From Acipenser ruthenus (taxonomy: Eukaryota > Chordata > Actinopteri > Acipenseriformes > Acipenseridae): 64,000 nucleotides of DNA. Position 1 is the first letter of the stretch, and each line of letters begins with the position of its first letter. Location: contig NC_081217.1 in NCBI RefSeq assembly GCF_902713425.1, positions 12,413,585-12,477,584 on the forward strand, given 5' to 3'. This document shows positions 20,008 through 31,560 of this stretch, piece by piece. A program made the position numbers and the translations under genes. The notes beneath the pieces are model-generated. The model was not told the DNA's origin. It did not search any database and worked only from the letters and a program-made list of their open reading frames with translations.

Positions 20008-23000
20008 CTAAACGTGCGATGGACTGGATATGTACCAGGTATGATATAATGGAAGGTCAGGATTGAACCAGGGCTCTAGAATAGTTTTCTTTGCAGCGGT
20101 AAGAGAAGCTAGCAGGAGCCGACGATTAACTAAGGATAGACAGAGTTTGGAATCATCATTTAGTAGAAATAAAGTGGGTGTTGGTTTAATTTCAGTCTTC
20201 AATAATTTAGAAACAGTAATAGCCACACGTTCCCAAAAACTGCACACTGCTGAGCACTCCCAAAACATATGTAATGTAGTACCCACTTCACCTTTTTTAC
20301 AAATGAAACAAAATGGGTCTGTTGATATTTTCATTTGAAAACGCTTGAGTGGAGTGGTGTAAGATCTTTGTATAAGTTTAAAATGAATGAGTTGGTGTGC
20401 TAAATTTTTTGAAGAGATAAAAGTATTTTCCCACCCTTTATCCCAATTAGGAGTGACACCATATTTACAGAGTTCTCTATCCCAAAAAGTTAAAACTGTC
20501 AGAGGTTTTAAAGTATGTTTTATAAAACGATCATATAGAAAAGACACTAACCCTTTGGTCAAAGAAAACCACCCTACAATTGGATGGGAAGGTAACCCAG
20601 TGTCCAGAGGTATTCCACAAGCATGGACAGCCGAACGGAGCCGCAAGCACATAAAGTAGGACGAACCGGGAAGAGAGAGTAGGTTTCCTTAAGGTCCTGG
20701 AAACTGCGTAGGCCCTTATCATTAAAAATGTCATTCAAAGTGAATATGCCTCTGGATGACCAATCTGCATACTTAAATGGTTGCCCCCCAGTCATTAACA
20801 AGGGATTATTCCATATTAGAGAGCAGCTGTTAAATTTTGAAAATACTCCAAGATTTCTTTCAGCCATTTTCCAGATCTTCAAGGAATTAACTATAATAGA
20901 ACCTGCTCTAAGATTAAAGGCCCTAGACTTATGCCCTGAAAAGGGAATATCTTGAAGCCTTAGTGGTGAAACCAGTGAGGCTTCAATTTTACGCCAAGGC
21001 ACCAAAGATTCTGGGTTCAACCAAATCTGAAAGGCTCTTAACTGGAATGCCCAGTAATACAATTTAAAATTAGGAACCGCCAAACCACCAACCCCTTTAG
21101 GACGCTGTAAAACTGAGAGTCGAATTCTTGGTCGTTTGCCTCTCCAGATAAATTAAGAAATGATGGAATCAACCTGTTTAAAGTAATTAATTGGTGGAGA
21201 AAGAGGCAACATGAAAAATAAGAAGTTAATGCGGGGCAGGATATTCATCTTTATAATTGAAATTCGACCATGTAAGGATAGAAGTAAGGGTGCCCATCTC
21301 TCTAAATCATTTTCAATTTTCTTTAATACATCTACAAAATTATCTTTACTAATCTGATTAAGCGTGGGTCAGATTTTAATACCTAAGTAAGTGAAGCCGT
21401 TAATATTACATTGAATTGGGAAATTTTGGGGTAAGGAGAGGTTCTTAGCTTTTGTATTTAGAGGCATAAGAATAGATTTATTCCAATTTATCTTGTACCC
21501 TGATAAATTCCCATATTCCGTAAACAAATCCAGCGTCTTTGTGATAGATTTAGAGATATCAGAAATAAATAGCAGGATGTCGTCTGCATATAATGAGATA
21601 TGATGTTTAGAATCGTTAATACTAATGGGAGTAATATCTGAGCTTTGTCTTATAGCTTGGGCCAGCGGTTCTAACGATAAAGCAAATAATAAGGGCGACA
21701 AAGGACAGCCTTGCTGGGTGTCTCTTTCTAAAATAAAAGGTGAGGACCTATATAAGCCAGTTTGTACAGATGTTGTAGGAGTATTGTACAAAGTACCAAT
21801 CATTTTAATAAATAATGAGCCAAAGCCAAATTTTTCTAAAACTAACCACAAAAAGGACCATTCAAGATGGTCAAAAGCCTTTTCAGCGTCAAGTGAAAGA
21901 ATAGCGCATGAGTCAGGTTGACTCCCAGTATTGTCTAATATATGAAGTAGATGCCGTAAATTGTCTGAGGCAAGCCTGCCCTTCATAAAGCCTGTCTGAT
22001 CATGACAGATTAAAAAGTCTATATATGGTTCAAGCCTCAAGACCAGAGCCTTTGCATACAATTTAAGGTCTGAATTAATTAACGAGACCAGTCTATAGCT
22101 TGAGCAATCAAGGGGGTCTTTTCCTTTTTTTCAGTAACAAAGAGATTAAGGATATCGTTTGGTATCTACGAAAAGAACCCATGTCCATAGCATAATTAAT
22201 AGATTTTAGTATTAATGGTCCCACCAAATCCCATATTGTCAATAATAGTTCTGGAGGCAAACCATCTAAACCAGGAGACTTCTCTTTTTGCATCAAGCAT
22301 ACAGCACGTTCCAGCTCCTCTAAAGTTAGTGGCGCCTCCAGCTGTTCGCTCTGTTCCTTACTGAGTCTAGGTAACTTGAAATTATCCAGAAACTCTTTAA
22401 CCCTGTCTGTGTTGGATTGATTATCAGACATATACAAAGCAGAATAAAAGTCCTTAAAAACACCATTAGTCTCTTCAGGATCAGATGTCAAGACAGCATC
22501 AGAAGTTCTTATTGCGCTTATGCACGCTAAACGTTAATTATTCTTAAGTCTCAAGGCTAAAAGCCTACTAGGCCGAAGTGCGTTTTCATAGTATAATAGT
22601 TTGCTTTTGTGTAATAAGAATTCTGCTCTAACTGAGGTCAAATCATTGAATTTATTTTTTAAAATTATTAGTTGTCTAGCTCTCTGTCAAATATTTACTT
22701 TTCTGCTCTTTTAGTATTTAGTTTATTTCTTTCTCTAATTGAACTATTTGTCTATTGCAAGAATAATTTAAGTGAGAAGCAAATGCTGTACAGTTGCCTC
22801 TTAAAAAACATTTAGTTACTTCCCACAATATTTGGGGATTGTCAGTCGAGTTGGAGTTCAACTGGATAAATTCAATCAGACCAGAACGCAGCTGTTTAAG
22901 GAACTCCTCATTCTTTAGTAAATAAGTATTAAATCGCCATCTATTAGCATGAGACGATTTGGGTTCAAGGCTGAAAGAATATAATATACGGGCATGGTCT

Positions 23001-23622
23001 GAGATTAAAATCGGTAAAATATCAGTACTCAGCACAAACTGAAATATATCTGGAGAAACAAAGACGTAATCAATACGTGAATATGTTTTAACCTCCTCTA
23101 TGAAATGCGATAATGCTTTAGAAGTAGAGGATATGCATGTTTCTGAGATAGATTTATCTAGATTAGGATTAACCACAGCATTGAAATCACCACCAAGAAT
23201 AACATGATAATCTGTGAATTCTGACAATTTAGCAGAGATATGATTTAAAAATTGGGGGTCAAAAGAATTGGGTGCATATACTGATACAAAGCAGAACTTA
23301 GAGTTATTAAATTCACACCGAACATAAGTAAAGTGTCCCTCCTCATCAGCACCTGTTCCATGAATATTAATATTTAACTTCCTATTAACCAGAATTTTAA
23401 AACTCCCTTAGACTTGGTAGATGCACATGAGTTAGCCAACACTCTATAATGCTTATTTTGAATTCTGTTAATATCAGAAGACCTAAAATGTGATTCGTGT
23501 AAAAGTGCTATGTTGACTTTCTTGCGGTGTAAGAAATCAAGGCATTTAGTTCTTTTTGCAGGAATATTCAGGCCATGCAGATTCCAAGACACAACTACTA
23601 GATCACACATTAAGGTGGTTTT
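20008..23622 (-). pseudogene. L1 ORF2 (endonuclease-reverse transcriptase)
   Basis: The endonuclease shows VVSWNLHGLN, LLHESHF, ILGGDFNAV, SRIDYVFV and ISDHARILY. The reverse transcriptase shows EKSPGLDGLP, DQTGFMKGR, SLDAEKAFDHLEW, QQGCPLSPLLFA and the catalytic SLYADDILLF. The C-terminus has CFICKKGEVGTTLHMFWEC. Motif order and spacing are those of fish L1. At least five frame breaks split it. The region 22500-22720 is poorly open. Confidence 0.85.
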
Positions 23623-24271
23623 AATACCAAGACAGGCCACCCATCTCTCCCCAGTGAGAAAAGCACTTTTCTTAATAATATAAGAGACATAAGGATACAC
23701 AAAATGTTCCAAAATATAAACTTGTCCAGCATCATCACTGTATAAAATCCCAGCACAGAAAAAAAGAACGACGGAACTATGATCATTAACGACAATAGCA
23801 AAAAAACAACTAAGATTGCCAGCTGCTAAGCAGAAGTGTCCAAACTTGCTGACTAAAAAACAAAACGTTTACAAGACTTTGTGGGCAATAACGGCAAGAT
23901 GTAAGTCCATCCCCGAGAGCAGGTCTCCTCTAAGAATAGAAAGGCTTACAAAAAAAAAAATTGAATGGTGTATACAAAATGCACACACATACATATATAT
24001 ATATATCTAAATACACATATATACATATACATACACGTACCTATATTCATACACATATACACACTTACATATACATACACATACTGCATATAAAATAAAG
24101 GAGATTTATATATCTAATAGTAAATAAATAAAAATACTAGCCTACATATCCAGGTACGTGCACGGATACGCAAGCATATACACCTACATTCTTATCAGCG
24201 TGATATTAACACTGTAACTTTACCCCATACATGCGATGCACGCACACCCAGCTGCACAGAGCCATATATAA

Positions 24272-25958
24272 CACTGTGTAACAATTTTTTTTTTTTTTTG
24301 GTTCCTGGGTAGTAAGTGTTATTTCCTAATTGCTTATGCCTCAAAAGTATAGAAAATGGCTATTTCTCCCCACAAACTTTGCTTTTGTGACCAGGACAGT
24401 GATATTTTGAAATTTACCTATTTTCCAGAACATTCCAGATAGATTCAGTGCTGAGTAAACTTGGAGTAACTTCTAGAACTTTCTAGAACTTTCCAGAAAT
24501 ATAAATAGTAGAATAAATAAAGGGGCCTTAAGCCCACCAGTTCAGTATAGTTCCAGCTGCCTAAGTGGATACATATCTGCATTTTTCTGAGATGGCATCA
24601 AGAGGCTGCAAGCATCTGGCAGACACATTTTGCTATGTCTGCGGCCAATTTATCAAGACAAGAGCGAAAAAGTACTCAGTGGAAGCATCTGCTAAGATGT
24701 GTGAGGCCTACAAGGCATATTTCGGCATGTTTGTCGGGGATCAAGACAAACCCGGGCACCTCATTTCACCTGCGAGCACTGCAAAAAAACTCTGGAAGGT
24801 AAGATGGACAATTGTTGCTAGGAATTTTATGATATAAAATTTGTTAAAATTTTTAATTTTAAAATGTTTTACAATTTTCAATGTTATTGAAAAAATATAT
24901 CATATATGAAAAATGTTGCGAGAATCTCTTACACATTAGTCATGGGTGAAATAAATGTATTTTTGTAGGATGGTACAGAGGGGAAAAGAGAGCCATGAAG
25001 TTCGCTATCCCAAGAATTTGGCGGGAACCCACTGACCACTCAAGCAACTGCTACTTCTGCATGGTGGACCCTTCCAAACGTCGGACTGGCAAGAATGCAC
25101 CTGCTATTACGTATCCGGACCTTCCTTCATCCATCGCCCCGGTGCCACACTGCCATGAGCTCCCCGTACCCACTCCTCCGGAGAGAGAGCAACCGTCTTT
25201 AGAAGTAAAGAGAAGGGTCTTTCAAGTACCTTCAAGACTTCTTCCCTAAGCTGTCTGAGGCAAAGGTCAAAGCCGGTGTCTTCGTCGGACCACAGATAAA
25301 AAAGATCCTGGAGTGCAATGAATTCCCCAAGAAGCTAACTAGTAAGGAGAAAGCGGCTTGGAACAGTTTTGTCGCAGTGGTTCGGGGCTTCCTGGGCAAT
25401 CACAAGGCTGAAAACTATGTGGAGCTGGTTGAGACTCTGGTGAAGAACTACGGCACAATGGGCTGTAGGATGTCCCTCAAAGTCCATATCCTTGATGCTC
25501 ATCTTGATAAATTCAAGGAGAACATGGGAGCGTACTCGGAGGAGCAAGGCGAGCGCTTCCACCAGGATATACTGGACTTTGAACGCCGCTACCAAGGACA
25601 GTATTACAAGAACATGATGGGAGACTACATTTGGGGGCTGATTCGTGAAAGTGATTTACAGTATAATTGTAAATCTCGAAAAACTACTCACTTCTAAATC
25701 TTTTGTAGTCATTTTTGTATTACTTTAGTATAAATACATGTTAATTTGGATTCATATGTTGTTTTTTTCTGACTTTATGTGAACGAAAAGACACAAATTC
25801 GCCCGTTCTCACTGGAAATAGGTCAATTTCAAAATATCACTGTCCTGGTCACAAAAGCAAAGTTTGTGGGGAATAATAGCCATTTTCTATACTTTTGAGG
25901 CATAAGCAATTAGGAAATAACACTTACTACCCAGGAACAAAAATTGTGTTACATAGTG
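24272..25958 (+). mobile_element. CACTA-like DNA transposon with about 150-bp terminal inverted repeats
   Basis: The element begins CACTGTGTAACA and ends with the inverse of CACTATGTAACA. The inverted repeats run roughly 24272-24430 and 25805-25958, and both contain TTCCTGGGTAGTAAGTGTTA. A 3-bp duplication TAA flanks it (24269-24271, 25959-25961). The ends and duplication length fit the CACTA group, but the protein family is one I know only as uncharacterised transposon proteins of fish and invertebrates. It is inserted between the L1 ORFs. The flanking 23815-24268 is AT-rich simple sequence. Confidence 0.7.
24592..25697 (+). pseudogene. Putative transposase of the CACTA-like element, two exons
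   Basis: Exon 1 starts at ATG 24592 (MASRGCKHLADTFCYVCGQF). A GT-AG intron at 24799-24968 joins to exon 2 so that the sequence reads TLEGWYRGEKRAMKFAIPR. A one-base deletion just before the exon end (KP-GHL) shifts the frame. Exon 2 has FCMVDPSKRRTGKN, a likely internal deletion after about 25220, then a long open C-terminal part with EEQGERFHQD and YIWGLIRESD, ending at TAA 25695. Cysteine pairs in exon 1 suggest a zinc-binding N-terminus. Catalytic residues cannot be assigned. Confidence 0.6.
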
Positions 25959-26007
25959 TAATTACCGACATCTTGAATTGTGGTGTAGCAGGAAATTAAA
26001 TATTAGG

Positions 26008-26013
<6 letters not shown>

Positions 26014-26086
<73 letters not shown>
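26014..26086 (+). repeat. A-run and (TA)n microsatellite
   Basis: A short poly-A stretch is followed by about 60 bp of pure TA. It is interrupted at 26087 by the LTR element and resumes at 28297. Confidence 0.9.
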
Positions 26087-28293
26087 TGTGAAGTAGCGGG
26101 TTATGAGAAACAGCAGGGAGGGGGTTAAAACCTCCCTGCGAAAGAAATGCACCTTTTTGTTTGATTGTTTCTGCTTTTTCAGTTAATCAGTTTTGTTAAT
26201 TGTCTTATTGTTTTGTTTAATTGTTTAATTGTTTTATTATTAATTATCATCCGCACCTGGGCGTTATTGGAAATTAGGCCCAGGTGCGGGGGTTTATAAG
26301 GAGAGCAGGCAGTCTGCTCGGGGCTGCTAAAGAGAAGGAGGCAGAAAGGAATGCTCTGCTTCCTGGCAGTCCCGAGGAAAAAGGTACAGTGCAAACCTGT
26401 GTGGTTAAGTTTTGTGGAACAGGGAAACGGCTTAGCCGTCCTGTGATAGTTAGGTTCCTGCGTGTGTAGTTAGTGCTCAGAAAGAGCTAGGTGTTTATTT
26501 TGTGTGCTTTGTGTTACGTTTGTGTTTATTAAAAAAATAGCGCAACCGCGCTGAAAAAATCCATTTGAGTGTCCTGGGTCGTATTTTTAAAGGGGCAACG
26601 AACCCGAGTGGGTGAGTCGTTTTACATACAGTGGCAGAGAGTGTGGGCGCCCCTAAGACCCAGAGAAATGGATTTACTGCAGATGATTGAGCAAATTACG
26701 AAGAAGGCCGTTGCTCAGGGAGAGCAACTTAGGAGATGGGAGAGAGAGATGGGGTTGGCACTGCAGAAGAGACAGGAGCGGGAGCCAACCGAATTGGAGC
26801 GGTTGCTCCAGAAATGGGAGCAGGCTAGCGCAGCTCCACAGTCTCCCGAGCCAGAAAGGGAGGAGCTGCTATCACCACTTCCAGAGCCCAGAGGAGAGAA
26901 GCCGCCACTTCCGGAGCCCAAAGGGGAGGAGCTGCCGCTGCCGGAGCCCAGAGGGGAGGAGCTGCCACTGCCGGAGCCCAGAGGGGAGGAGCTGCCGCTG
27001 CCAGAGCCCAGAGGGGAGGAGCTGCCGCTGCCAGAGCCCAGAGGGGAGGAGCTGCCGCTGCCAGAGCCCAGAGGGGAGGAGCTGCCGCTGCCAGAGCCCA
27101 GAGGGAGGAGCTGCCGCTGCCAGAGCCCAGAGGGGAGGAGCTGCCGCTGCCAGAACCCAGAGCGGAGGAGCCGCTGCTTCTGGAGCCCGGGGAGGAGGGG
27201 GAACGCATACCTCCACCACAGCCCCGACCACCACCCCTACGGTCCAGTCCAGCGCTGCTGCGTCCAGTCCCTCACTCCTTGCTCCAGGACACCCGGCCGG
27301 TCTTCCCGGACCTTCCTGCGCTGGACCTAGAGCCCAGGAGTCTGCAGCACTGGCCACAGCTTTGCCCCTGGTTCCCTGCTCCGCTCTCCCCGAGCACCCA
27401 GACGTCGCTGGGCTGCTGCCAGACGTCGCTGTCGCTCCCCCTGTTCGCTGCTTCGCTTCCCCTGGGTGATCGGACATCACTGCGCCAGTTTCCCAGGGGA
27501 AGATCTCTGTCCACTGCTGCATCCTCCAGTGCCACGGTCTACGCTCCGGTCGCCCCTGTCGAACCGTTGGGTCCCCTTGTCGCCGGTGCGCGGTCCTTAC
27601 CTGGCTGAGCCGGGATGTGGACCGATCCACCCTCAAGCCTGCCCGTGGAAGAGGGCAAGAAAGGACATTTATGGACTTGAGGGTGGGTGGTTGTGTTTTA
27701 GGGGAGGAGGTGGCCGTCTCGTGGCCTGTGTCTTGTAAAGACAAGGGGGGGGGGTGTGTGAAGTAGCGGGTTATGAGAAACAGCAGGGAGGGGGTTAAAA
27801 CCTCCCTGCGAAAGAAATGCACCTTTTTGTTTGATTGTTTCTGCTTTTTCAGTTAATCAGTTTTGTTAATTGTCTTATTGTTTTGTTTAATTGTTTAATT
27901 GTTTTATTATTAATTATCATCCGCACCTGGGCGTTATTGGAAATTAGGCCCAGGTGCGGGGGTTTAAAAGGAGAGCAGGCAGTCTGCTCGGGGCTGCTAA
28001 AGAGAAGGAGGCAGAAAGGAGTGTTCTGCTTCCTGGCAGTCCCGAGGAAAAAGGTACAGTGCAAACCTGTGTGGTTAAGTTTTGTGGAACAGGGAAACGG
28101 CTTAGCCGTCCTGTGATAGTTAGGTTCCTGCGTGTGTAGTTAGTGCTCAGAAAGAGCTAGGTGTTAATTTTGTGTGCTTTGTGTTACGTTTGTGTTTATT
28201 AAAAAAATAGCACAACCGCGCTGAAAAAATCAATTTGAGTGTCCTGGGTCGTATTTTTAAAGGGGCAACGAACCCGAGTGGGTGAGTCGTTTT

Positions 28294-28296
<3 letters not shown>
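26087..28296 (+). mobile_element. Young non-autonomous LTR element with coding minisatellite
   Basis: Two 540-bp LTRs (26087-26626 and 27757-28296) begin TGTGAAGTAGCGGG and end TTTTACA. A primer-site region (TGGCAGAGAGTGTGGGCG) follows the first LTR and a purine tract (27737-27754) precedes the second. The LTRs differ at about six sites, near 1 percent, so it is recent. The interior is only 1.1 kb. It codes for a Gag-like start (MDLLQMIEQITKKAVAQGEQ) and a proline- and glutamate-rich repeat. No polymerase is present. It sits inside a TA repeat, so its target duplication cannot be read. Confidence 0.85.
26930..27145 (+). repeat. 30-bp coding minisatellite inside the LTR element
   Basis: About seven to eight copies of a 30-bp unit containing GAGCCCAGAGGGGAGGAGCT code for the ten-residue repeat LPEPRGEELP. 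Period 30 keeps the frame. Confidence 0.9.
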
Positions 28297-28388
<92 letters not shown>

Positions 28389-28390
28389 AT

Positions 28391-28430
<40 letters not shown>
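28297..28430 (+). repeat. (TA)n and (AAT)n microsatellites
   Basis: About 88 bp of TA is followed by about 45 bp of TAA repeats. It forms the right half of the simple repeat split by the LTR element at 26087-28296, and abuts the L1 ORF1 end. Confidence 0.9.
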
Positions 28431-28513
28431 TGTCATTTAAAGGATAATCTAAACCATCGACTGACCAAACTGGTAAAATCCAATTCAGCATTTAACTCAG
28501 AGAAAGATCCATT

Positions 28514-29367
28514 TCACTTGATTTCTGACAAAAAGTGATCAGCTTCATCAGGAGAATTACAGTAGGATACTCGACCGTTTCTCACAATTTTCAATTTGCC
28601 AGGGTAGATTAGGTAACTCGGGATTGATCCCTCTCTTAATCTTCTGCGAACCGCTGCAAAAGCTTTCTGTTGGAGAGTTGTGGCAGTTGAAAAATCCTGG
28701 TAAAACTGTAGCCTATCCCTACCATGTTCAATGGCAGCACCCCGCTCCTTTGCAGCCTTGAGAATAGCCTGTCTGTCATTATATCTTAATAGCTTGAAAA
28801 TCAGAGTGCGCGGTTTGCTCCTTTTTTCCGTACCATCTGTACCATCATAGACCCGATGGGCCCTTTCGATTTCAATTGAGTGATTGGCCAGCGAGGGAAA
28901 CCATTTCGGAATTTGTTCTTGCAAAAGAAAGATGGAAAGATTCAGATCTTCCATGGCTATCAATTTGCTTTGTAGTTCAGATAACTTGTCTTTATACTCA
29001 CGGAACTCCTGTCTGTCCGTTCTGTGAACCTGCTGCACGTTATCCACTCTCGCTTGTACGGCCTTCACATTAGCAAACTGCTTGTCTACTTTCTCTTCCA
29101 ATTGTAGTATCCGTTTATTAATATCATTCAGGTAATCTCGTATACCCCTTACTTCTTGCAGTACTTCATTTAGGCTCTCCTGCATGCATTCTTTAATGGC
29201 TTTTTTAATTTCGGGATCTAGCCTCACAGGTACAGTTTATCACGTATGCCAGATGAGGTGGCGACTGAGTTAAAAGCACCAGCTAAGGATTTCCTTTTTT
29301 TTAAAAGATAGGAGATGGTATATTAGCATTTATAACCACAGACGATCTCTTCACTGGGGTCTCCATG
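28514..29367 (-). pseudogene. L1 ORF1 (trimeric RNA-binding chaperone)
   Basis: ORF1p coats L1 RNA as a coiled-coil trimer. The open part (28514-29227, 237 residues) has a heptad-rich coiled coil (residues about 20-95), then an RRM-like region with IERAHRV and PRTLIFKLLRYNDR, then a C-terminal domain with GRDRLQFYQDFS and ending DEADHFLSEIK. The likely original start METPVKRSSVV lies at 29367 but is separated by stops. Size and layout match the L1 family. Confidence 0.85.
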
Positions 29368-29606
29368 ATCCCAAAATAAACAAAAAATGCCTTTTATAAA
29401 ATATTGAAGTGAAAAACTGGGAAAAAAACCCCTATAGGGAGTGGAGATTGATGTTTAAGCGTCCATCATGGCGGCTTGCTCACCGGAAGTCCTTCTTAAT
29501 TAATTTTTTGAATTAAAAAAGCACATTTTTTCTTCAGTGTAATTGGAGGAAATAAAAACGTATTATAGTGCCATTTTCTAATGCGATTAAGAAATGCAAA
29601 AAGCAT

Positions 29607-29683
29607 CATCCCTGCGTGGGCTTGAAACACCAACATTTCGGTTAATAGTCGAACGTGCTCAGCGATTATGGTGTTTTATTGGA
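29607..29683 (-). pseudogene. tRNA-Asn-like pseudogene with anticodon ATT
   Basis: The minus strand keeps the anticodon arm TTCGA-CTATTAA-CCGAA, T-arm GTTTCAAGCCCACGCAGGG and D-loop remnants. The anticodon reads ATT instead of GTT. The 5' acceptor strand does not pair with the 3' strand, and the T-loop is TTTCAAG. It is better preserved in the anticodon region than its relative at 868. Confidence 0.65.
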
Positions 29684-29825
29684 TAACACCCTGGGAACTC
29701 AACAGAACAGTGTGTATGCATATAGCTAAAATGGAAACCAAATATTTATGATTCAAATGGGAATCGTATTCAGATTTTAAGCACACATTTGATAGACTTC
29801 ACAGTGCAAAGGAGGAAGGCAGGCA

Positions 29826-29833
29826 ATGCAAAT
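29826..29833 (+). promoter_or_regulatory. Octamer of the interrupted U3 gene
   Basis: ATGCAAAT lies 215 bp upstream of the U3 5' end at about 30048, the same spacing as at 715-722. It shows that the upstream control region survived in this unit although the gene is split. Confidence 0.6.
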
Positions 29834-30047
29834 GAGGCAACTGGCTCGTACTTTTTAAATCATACGAGAAACTTGAACCCAATTAAGCTTTTAACCGTCT
29901 GCAGTCTGGAATGAGTTTGAAATGTTATTGTAACTCCTCACTGGGCTACAGCAATTGCATTATATGAAAGTGCTCCTGTTTATTTGTCACCGGCACAGCT
30001 ACCGGTGCCACTCAGAGTTGGAGGGAGACGGTCGGCCACTTGCCTAT

Positions 30048-30105
30048 AAAACAGTACTTTCAGGGATCATTTCTATAGTTATTTGCTAGCGAAATGCGTT
30101 TCTAA
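30048..30105 (+). pseudogene. U3 snoRNA gene, 5' part, split by LINE copy 2
   Basis: The first 58 nt of U3 are present (AAACAGTACTTTCAGGGATC, then ATTTCTATAG and the hairpin). The last 21 nt (30085-30105) are the left target duplication of the LINE. The gene resumes at 45948 with the right duplication. The two duplication copies differ at two positions. Confidence 0.9.
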
Positions 30106-30172
30106 CGTTTGTCTGTGAGGTTAGCATTATTTAAGCGTTGCTTCAGCTTCCGAAAGGATCTTCTGCCGGGAA

Positions 30173-31560
30173 TTGGAAAGATCTACAGCGGGAATTGAGA
30201 CGATGGCGGGAGTGCGGAGATTCAACGTGCTCCGTTTGACCTGGAAAGAAAAGGAAGACGTGACCTTAACCAGATTGGACTTCAGTCGGCAGATTCTTCA
30301 GAGGCTGCTAGAAGTCAAACCGATGGAGCTGAATTGTTTAAATCAGAAGACCAGGAATAACTGTGAGCTTTGATGTCAGCTTCGTGAGTACAGGGGCAAT
30401 GGGGAAGTGCTTGGAAGTGTTTAACAAGAAAAAAAGATGCACCTTTAAATCAGTTTTTAGTTGAGCCTCTGTCCGACAGAGAAATCAAAGTTTTCACGAT
30501 TCAGTTTTATGACGAGACTGTAAATGATAATAATATTGAGACCTGGTTGAGCAGACACTGTCAGGTTAAATCTGCCAGTCGCAAAGTGAGAGATGCGGAC
30601 GGGGTGTGGAATGGGGCTAGACAATGGCTCATTCAACTCCATGAGGACCTGAATGGGATTAATGGCGTGCAGCATTTGCCAAATAATATTACACTGGGAA
30701 GTGCTCGTGGGTTTGTGATCTACTACGGCATGCCGAAGCTGTGCCGCAACTGTGGGGAACTGGGACACATAGCGGTGGCTTGCAAGACTGTAAAGTGTAA
30801 GAACTGTGGTGGGCTGCACATTAGTTCCATGTGCACAGAGAAAAAATGCAACCTGTGTGGGAAAGAGGGGCATGTCTTTAAAGCATGCCCGGACCTGTAC
30901 TCCAACATGGTTAAAGGGCTAAGAGTGCTAGAACAAACGATGTAGGAGAAGGAGGCTGATTCGGAGAGTCAGAGGAACAGCATGGCACAGATTGGGAACA
31001 CAGAGGAGAGTTTGGAGGAGTATTTTTCAGAGTCAGACTCGAGTGCTGAGGAGCTTGAGTATGAGAGTGCCATTGCTGACCGGGAAGTGCGGAGAACGAC
31101 AAAGCGCAAGCCTGACCAACAGGATGTTGGATGTCTTTTTTGACACAACAAAAAAGAAAGTCGGCGAGGTATTGGTTTCGTATGAAGCAAAATCTGAAAT
31201 AAATTCAGGTAACATCTGAGGTGGAGGTAATGGAGGAGGCTGGGCTTTATGCGGACAGCCCTGCCTATTCTAGCGGGAGAGAGGACGTGGTCAGATTGGA
31301 CTTTGATGGGGCAGCCTTTTTGGAAGAAGGGGACGTTACGTCTTTTTCTTCAGTATAGGCCATGCTGAAGCCTGGAAAGGGCGAAGCAACTGCAGAAGAA
31401 GGGCAGGTACAGGACGTTGAAACTGTGGAGGAGGTAAGTGCTGAACAAAACAGCGCTGCCGTGGACAATGATAAAATTGGGGGGAAGGGTAAATGGTATG
31501 GGCAAGAAGTAAGAATGGGAGGAGGGGAAGAATAAAGGAAAAAAGGGAAAAAAGAAAGAT
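30173..31560 (+). pseudogene. LINE ORF1 (zinc-knuckle protein), copy 2
   Basis: The N-terminal part reads MAGVRRFNVLRLTWKEKED, a form seen in Tx1/L1-like ORF1 proteins. After a break, the region 30547-30945 has GARQWLIQLHEDLNG, then three knuckles: CRNCGELGHIAVAC, CKNCGGLHISSMC and CNLCGKEGHVFKAC. An acidic tail (SESDSSAEELEYES) and a LEEGDV segment shared with copy 1 follow. Several stops break it. It is expected to bind element RNA in the ribonucleoprotein. Confidence 0.75.

Larger units (their letters stand above)
19770..29495 (-). mobile_element. L1-clade LINE interrupted by later insertions
   Basis: This is a vertebrate L1 on the minus strand. A 5' UTR ending about 29495 begins ACTTCCGGTGAGCAAGCC. 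It is followed by ORF1 (28514 to about 29367), then ORF2 (20008 to about 23620), and a T-rich 3' junction at 19769-19791. It is inserted in unit 3 between the tRNA-Phe relic and the tRNA-Asn relic. The ORF1-ORF2 gap has been expanded to 4.9 kb by a CACTA-like element, AT repeats and an LTR element. No clear target duplication is seen. Confidence 0.85.
29500..30105 (-). repeat. U3/tRNA array unit 3, inverted arm (second part)
   Basis: This is the inverse of about 440-930: tRNA-Asn relic, U3 upstream region with octamer, and the U3 5' part. It ends where the LINE 5' end begins at 30106. Apart from these features I see nothing further in it. Confidence 0.85.

Noticed and set aside
26687-27822. 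Long arginine-, cysteine- or alanine-rich frames on both strands
   Set aside because: They are shadow frames of the 30-bp minisatellite and LTR. Period-30 repeats keep all frames open.
30173-30373. A short independent gene
   Set aside because: It is the N-terminus of LINE ORF1, in line with the zinc-knuckle part that follows in another frame.
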